Shown piece by piece: positions 60,407 to 64,000 of a stretch of 64,000 nucleotides of DNA. Under the pieces are notes generated by a model, which saw only the letters and a program-made list of their open reading frames with translations, was not told where the DNA came from and ran no database searches. How positions within the stretch are numbered: position 1 is the stretch's first letter; the number at the start of each line of letters is the position of its first letter. The position numbers and the translations under genes were made by a program. Source of the stretch: JAWLDA01 sp041686855 (GTDB taxonomy: Bacteria > Bacillota > Limnochordia > DTU080 > RSA5); the NCBI GenBank assembly GCA_041686855.1, contig JAWLDA010000005.1:62001-126000 (forward strand), given 5' to 3'.

Positions 60407-61621
60407 TTATCGTCCTGGCGATTGGGACGGAGATGATGGCTTTTGGATCACGAAACGGAAGTATCGCCACAGAAACCGCCCCTTCCGCTCCTTTTCAAGT
60501 AGCGTGTATCGATGCTGTTCGAGCCATGCGGGTAGCTCCCACCACGAGATAGCGTCGCTGCTTAGGACCTCAAGTGTTCCGGAAGGAGACAAATGCTCCA
60601 GCTCTCTTTGGATGTGAACGAAGCCGGCACACCCCTTCCCGCGATTGTCGAGCCGGCGGGAGGGCTCGCTCTTGACGGGCGCGTTTAGCTCTTCCAAATC
60701 GCAGATCCCTTTGATCGGCGAACACGCTCGCCATAAAGGACACGTAATAAAGATGCCCACGAGCGCCACGACAAGTCCTAGTTTGAGTGCGATCAAGCGG
60801 CCAAAGGGCGTGTAGAGGAGCGCCTCCGGATTCAGCCCGGTGTATGGTAGAGATTGCAATAGCCCGGTCACGAGGAGCGCCGGAAGAGCGAAGCGCACCA
60901 CCCACCGGAAACGCTCGAGCTGGCCCGCTGCGGCGCCTACCACTTGTAACGAGAGATGCTCCTTGGCTGCCGGACCGGCGACGAAGACGTTCCAAACCGC
61001 CCCGCCAAACCAGAGGCTGAACGCAAGGAGGTGAACGCCCCGCAGCGCTTGAGCGAGCGATGAGCCGGGAAACGTGAGCCGTGCATCGAGCACAGCCGTT
61101 GCCAACACGGCTCCGGCCAGTCCTCCAAAGGCAAGGAAGACGGCGGTGCGTTGGACTGGGACGTCGTCAGTTCTCCGGCGACGCGCCAGCAGTATAAGTG
61201 TGAGTAGGATACCCATACCAAGGGCCGCCAGACTCACAACAAAGGCCGGGGTCTCACTCCAACGGAGCGTCCAACGACCAAAGGCGGTGAGGTGAGGCGC
61301 AGTGAGTATCAACCCCACGAGTGCTCCGCATGCGATCGTGCGAAATCGAGCTTCCTGAGCGCGGTAAAAGAGCGTCAACGCAGCCCCGCTCTCTCTAAGG
61401 AAGAACGCCCACCACATCACTCCTCCCGTCAGCGTTGCGAGGGAGATTAGATGCAGCCAGCGGAGGAACACTTCAAGAGGCGCAGCTCCGTGGGTGCGCA
61501 TCGTCAGATACACGCCCGCCAGCGACGCGATCCCAATCAGTGTGAGCGCCACTTTCGGAAGCATGTATTTGTTCACCAATCCCTGGGCGGCTGGGGCGGA
61601 TCGTACCGTTTCAACAGCCAT
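60407..61621 (-). CDS. CopD-like membrane protein fused to a TusA-like domain
   Basis: A 404-residue protein. Residues 20-300 hold about eight membrane helices of the copper-resistance CopD type (LRWLHLISLATLTGGVMWW, FALPALLVTGLLQSLPYTG). After a linker, residues about 325-385 read as a TusA/SirA-like domain: LDNRGKGCAGFVHIQRELEHL, GTLEVLSSD and LLEKERKGRFLWRYFRFVI. The TusA CPxP motif is changed to Cys-Ala-Gly-Phe, keeping the sulfur-carrying Cys. ATG 61621 has AAGGAG ten bases upstream. It lies between a radical SAM gene and the cupin gene. The fusion could link a membrane redox or metal protein to sulfur transfer. Confidence 0.75.
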   Translation of the reverse strand: MAVETVRSAPAAQGLVNKYMLPKVALTLIGIASLAGVYLTMRTHGAAPLEVFLRWLHLISLATLTGGVMWWAFFLRESGAALTLFYRAQEARFRTIACGALVGLILTAPHLTAFGRWTLRWSETPAFVVSLAALGMGILLTLILLARRRRTDDVPVQRTAVFLAFGGLAGAVLATAVLDARLTFPGSSLAQALRGVHLLAFSLWFGGAVWNVFVAGPAAKEHLSLQVVGAAAGQLERFRWVVRFALPALLVTGLLQSLPYTGLNPEALLYTPFGRLIALKLGLVVALVGIFITCPLWRACSPIKGICDLEELNAPVKSEPSRRLDNRGKGCAGFVHIQRELEHLSPSGTLEVLSSDAISWWELPAWLEQHRYTLLEKERKGRFLWRYFRFVIQKPSSPSQSPGR

Positions 61622-61741
61622 TCGCTAGTCGCTCCTTTCGGACGAGAGACGCTCGGCCCAAAGGACATGTGGGGTCCACCTACAGTCTATTGGAGCGGAG
61701 ACGAACTCTCTGCAACTAACGTGGCAGAAGTTAGCGTGCGA

Positions 61742-62833
61742 CTACGCTCTCAACTGGACTCTCTTCTTCTCTGGAATGTACGCGCAGGTCGGGTCGGCCG
61801 CCATGATATCGCCGGTCATGTGGTAGGCCCGGGCCCGCGAGCCGCCGCATACAGCGCGATAGCGGCAGTGTCCGCACTTTCCTTTGAGAGCGTCCGGATC
61901 CCGCAGTTGGCGAAAGAGTGGAGATTCTCGATAGATTTGGCTCGCCGGCTGCTGCCGAACGTTACCTGCCGGCAGCTCCAGGAACCCGCTCGGCGAAACG
62001 TCTCCCGTGTGTGAGATGAAGCAAAAGCCTCGCCCGTCGTTGATTCCTGTAAACAGTTGGCGTGGCGGTGACTCACCGCGGCGTTCGTGCTCTTGTATGG
62101 CGAAACGCCGATAGGGCTGGCCCTCCGTGGTCTTGATGTCAAACTCGACTCTGCTGGCAAGATCCCAAAGCCACGCGTAGACGCGTTCGTGCTCATCGGT
62201 CGTAAGCATATCCGACCACTTAGCCCGCCCAGTGGGCACAAGAAAGAAGACAGACCAGCGCAAGATGCCTTGGCTCTTTATAAGCTCGGCGATGCGCGGC
62301 AAGTCGGTCACGTTAAACTGACTCACGGTCGTATTGATCTGCAAAGCGATGCCCGCGTCGCGCACCCACTCGGCGATCTCCAGGGTCCGCTCAAAGGTCT
62401 TTTCTACGCCGCGAAACGCATCGTGGATCGCCGCATTCGAGCCGTCGATCGAGAGACTAATGGTGGTCACACCGGCCTCCGCCAACTCACCGACAAACCG
62501 CCTCGAGATGCGAGGCGTCGCACTCGGCGATACGCCCACTTTGAGGCCGAGCTCGGTGGCGTGGCGGACGAGCTGAGGGAGGTCCCGCCTTAAGGCCGGG
62601 TCGCCGCCCGTCAAGACGATCATGCGAGTGCCTGACTCGTACACGTCGTCAAGTAAAGCGAGTCCCTCGCCCGTGCTCAGTTCGAGGGGATGGCGGTGGG
62701 GAATTGCGCTCGCACGGCAGTGTCTGCAAGCGAGGGCGCATGCTCGGGTCACTTCCCAAATGAGGATGAATGGATGATCGGACCACTCCGACAAAGGTCG
62801 GATAACCCGTGAGTGTTCGGTGTCGTTGGTCAT
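61742..62833 (-). CDS. Radical SAM protein with SPASM-type C-terminus
   Basis: A protein of about 363 residues. The radical SAM motif CALACRHC (Cys 32, 36 and 39) follows FILIWEVTRA, then VLTGGDPALRRDL. The SPASM-like C-terminus has CFISHTGDVSPSGFLELPAGN and a cysteine cluster CGHCRYRAVCGG with a final Cys in DPTCAYIPE, binding auxiliary iron-sulfur clusters. The layout is that of the TIGR04053/AhbD/PqqE-related group, which modifies heme or peptides. The start ATG 62833 (AGGAG 11 bases upstream) lies just after the maturase stop, so the two are one transcript. Confidence 0.85.
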   Translation of the reverse strand: MTNDTEHSRVIRPLSEWSDHPFILIWEVTRACALACRHCRASAIPHRHPLELSTGEGLALLDDVYESGTRMIVLTGGDPALRRDLPQLVRHATELGLKVGVSPSATPRISRRFVGELAEAGVTTISLSIDGSNAAIHDAFRGVEKTFERTLEIAEWVRDAGIALQINTTVSQFNVTDLPRIAELIKSQGILRWSVFFLVPTGRAKWSDMLTTDEHERVYAWLWDLASRVEFDIKTTEGQPYRRFAIQEHERRGESPPRQLFTGINDGRGFCFISHTGDVSPSGFLELPAGNVRQQPASQIYRESPLFRQLRDPDALKGKCGHCRYRAVCGGSRARAYHMTGDIMAADPTCAYIPEKKRVQLRA

Positions 62834-62840
62834 GATATCG

Positions 62841-64000
62841 TCATCTCCTGGATGAACAGCAGTGTTTAAACTTCTTCCCACTACCACAGGGGCACGGATC
62901 ATTTCTGCCTACCTCAGACCACGTGCGCTCGTCGTCGCGACGCATCATCTCCATGATGTTTGCAGGGGGCATCCGGCGCTGAAGGAGTCCGGCCATTGCA
63001 TGCATGGGGGAGTCGACATGATTGAAAAACTTTCGATAGCCCTTGCACAAGTAGTTCAGTCCGTCTTCGCCGTCTCGAGTCTTGAGGAAGCGGTCTTTTG
63101 GGCAACCCCCATTGCACATAAAGCGGACTTCGCACGTTCGACACTGTTTGGGTAGGCGATCCCTTTTATCGTGGCCAAACTGTTTTTGCTCCGGCAACTC
63201 TACAAAGCTCGCCAAGGGCTGTTCCGTCATGTTGCCAAGTCGGTATTCGGGCGTGACGTAATGATCACAGGCGAAGACGTCGCCGTTATGCTCCATGGCC
63301 ATCGCATAGCCGCACGTCTCTTGAAAGACGCACAGATTGGGAGGGTAACCCGCCCAAACGGCGAGGCATTCATCAAAAATCTGTACAAAGACGCGGCCCA
63401 CATCGTTGCGTACCCACTCGTCAAAGATCGCGATCAGGAAGTCCCCGTACTCCTCAGGGCCGACACTACGGGCGGAGACCTTCTCTTCAATGCGCTCCAC
63501 GATGGGAATGAATTGCAAAAATTCAACGTCGTGCTCTTTGAAGAAGTGGTAGACGTCCAGGGGATGTTTGGCATTGTACGCGTTCACGACACAGAGGACG
63601 TTGTGTTCGACGCGATGCTCCCTTAGGAGCGAGAGGCCACGCATCACTTTGTGGTGGGTCGCGTGACCGCCTTTGTCTTTTCGGTAGTAATCATGAATGT
63701 GGGCTGGCCCGTCGATACTGATGCCGACGAGGAAATCGTTCTCTTGCAAGAATCTGCACCATTCATGATTGAGAAGCGTTCCATTGGTTTGAAACGCGTT
63801 GGTGCTCCGCCACCCATGCGGTAAATACTTCTTTTGGAGCGCAACGGCGCGCTCAAAAAACGGAATCCCCAAAAGCGTCGGCTCGCCTCCCTGCCAGGCG
63901 AAGGTGACGACTGGCCCCGGTTGGGATTCGATCATCTGCCGGGTAAAGGAGTCGAGGAGCTCGTCTGACATGCGAAAGACTTCATTCTTCGGGAACATCT
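62841..64000 (-). CDS. Anaerobic sulfatase-maturating enzyme, C-terminal part (cut by window edge)
   Basis: At least 386 residues are visible and the N-terminus with the radical SAM CxxxCxxC lies beyond the window. The visible part carries VTFAWQGGEPTLLG, AFQTNGTLLN, FLVGISIDGPAHIHDYYR and VLCVVNAYNA. These are followed by the SPASM cysteines NLCVFQETCGYAMAMEHNGDVFACDHYV (cited as CVFQETCGYAMAM and GDVFACDHY) and CRTCEVRFMCNGGCPKDRF. This order is that of anSME enzymes, which oxidise a Cys or Ser to formylglycine without oxygen. A SEC-C-type zinc motif, GRNDPCPCGSGKKFKHCC, ends the protein. The Cys-type sulfatase at 43.3 kb is a plausible client. Confidence 0.9.
   Translation of the reverse strand, partial: MFPKNEVFRMSDELLDSFTRQMIESQPGPVVTFAWQGGEPTLLGIPFFERAVALQKKYLPHGWRSTNAFQTNGTLLNHEWCRFLQENDFLVGISIDGPAHIHDYYRKDKGGHATHHKVMRGLSLLREHRVEHNVLCVVNAYNAKHPLDVYHFFKEHDVEFLQFIPIVERIEEKVSARSVGPEEYGDFLIAIFDEWVRNDVGRVFVQIFDECLAVWAGYPPNLCVFQETCGYAMAMEHNGDVFACDHYVTPEYRLGNMTEQPLASFVELPEQKQFGHDKRDRLPKQCRTCEVRFMCNGGCPKDRFLKTRDGEDGLNYLCKGYRKFFNHVDSPMHAMAGLLQRRMPPANIMEMMRRDDERTWSEVGRNDPCPCGSGKKFKHCCSSRR

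Overview
The window reads as a piece of a moderately GC-rich bacterial chromosome, densely packed with genes and most likely from a member of the Bacillota. Four things point there. A perfect TGTNA-N7-TNACA box of the GlnR/TnrA type lies in front of amtB-glnK. A DUF1256 (YyaC, sporulation-associated) homologue is present. A PhoP/PhoR-type two-component pair with HAMP and PAS domains is present. Starts are often GTG or TTG behind strong AGGAGG-type ribosome binding sites, and T-tailed hairpin terminators are common. The genus cannot be named from sequence alone. No rRNA, tRNA, CRISPR, prophage or insertion sequence was recognised.

Layout, left to right. 0-9 kb: a partial Gfo/Idh/MocA oxidoreductase, a HelD-type helicase, a DUF4010 membrane protein, an fbpABC-type iron transporter behind a clear promoter and palindromic operator, and a membrane GGDEF protein. 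9-19.5 kb: a heterodimeric ABC exporter, a chromate transporter, a neutral-ceramidase-like enzyme, a 52-residue zinc-ribbon protein, a VOC protein, a YyaC homologue, an EVE protein and transketolase. 19.5-20.9 kb: non-coding tandem array 1. 20.9-25.5 kb: a class III aminotransferase with an M14-like peptidase, then on the minus strand a small secreted bacteriocin-like protein with an interrupted small membrane protein, then an Rsm22-like methyltransferase. 25.5-35.6 kb is a long minus-strand run: beta-CASP nuclease, rhodanese, M32 carboxypeptidase, small proteins, a flavin reductase, and an unusual PH/zinc-ribbon ABC exporter paired with DUF1854, followed by a stand-alone AICAR transformylase. 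35.7-38.9 kb: a DEAD-box helicase and amtB-glnK. 38.9-41.3 kb: a gene-free 2.4-kb interval with tandem array 2 and several micro-repeats. 41.3-50.6 kb: a KBL-type synthase, ThuA, a sulfatase, Tag, two amidohydrolases, a solute-binding protein, and a rare hydrolase-aminotransferase fusion. 50.9-55.5 kb: a SurA/PrsA-like secreted protein, the two-component pair and an LLM oxidoreductase. 55.6-64 kb: GDPD, two DUF2249 proteins, a nitronate monooxygenase, a solute-binding protein, and a minus-strand run of cupin, CopD-TusA fusion, SPASM radical SAM enzyme and an anaerobic sulfatase maturase cut by the window edge.

Some genes probably work together. The maturase at the right end could activate the Cys-type sulfatase at 43.3 kb. 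The DUF2249, cupin and CopD-TusA genes look like accessory genes of anaerobic or nitrogen-oxide metabolism. AmtB and the P-II protein form the usual ammonium sensor-transporter pair under a GlnR-type site.

The most unusual structure is the pair of tandem arrays at 19.7-20.6 and 39.5-40.7 kb. Their units (about 231 and 240 bp) are recognisably related, lie in opposite orientation, and carry a conserved interrupted palindrome. They appear to be one non-coding repeat family that I do not recognise.
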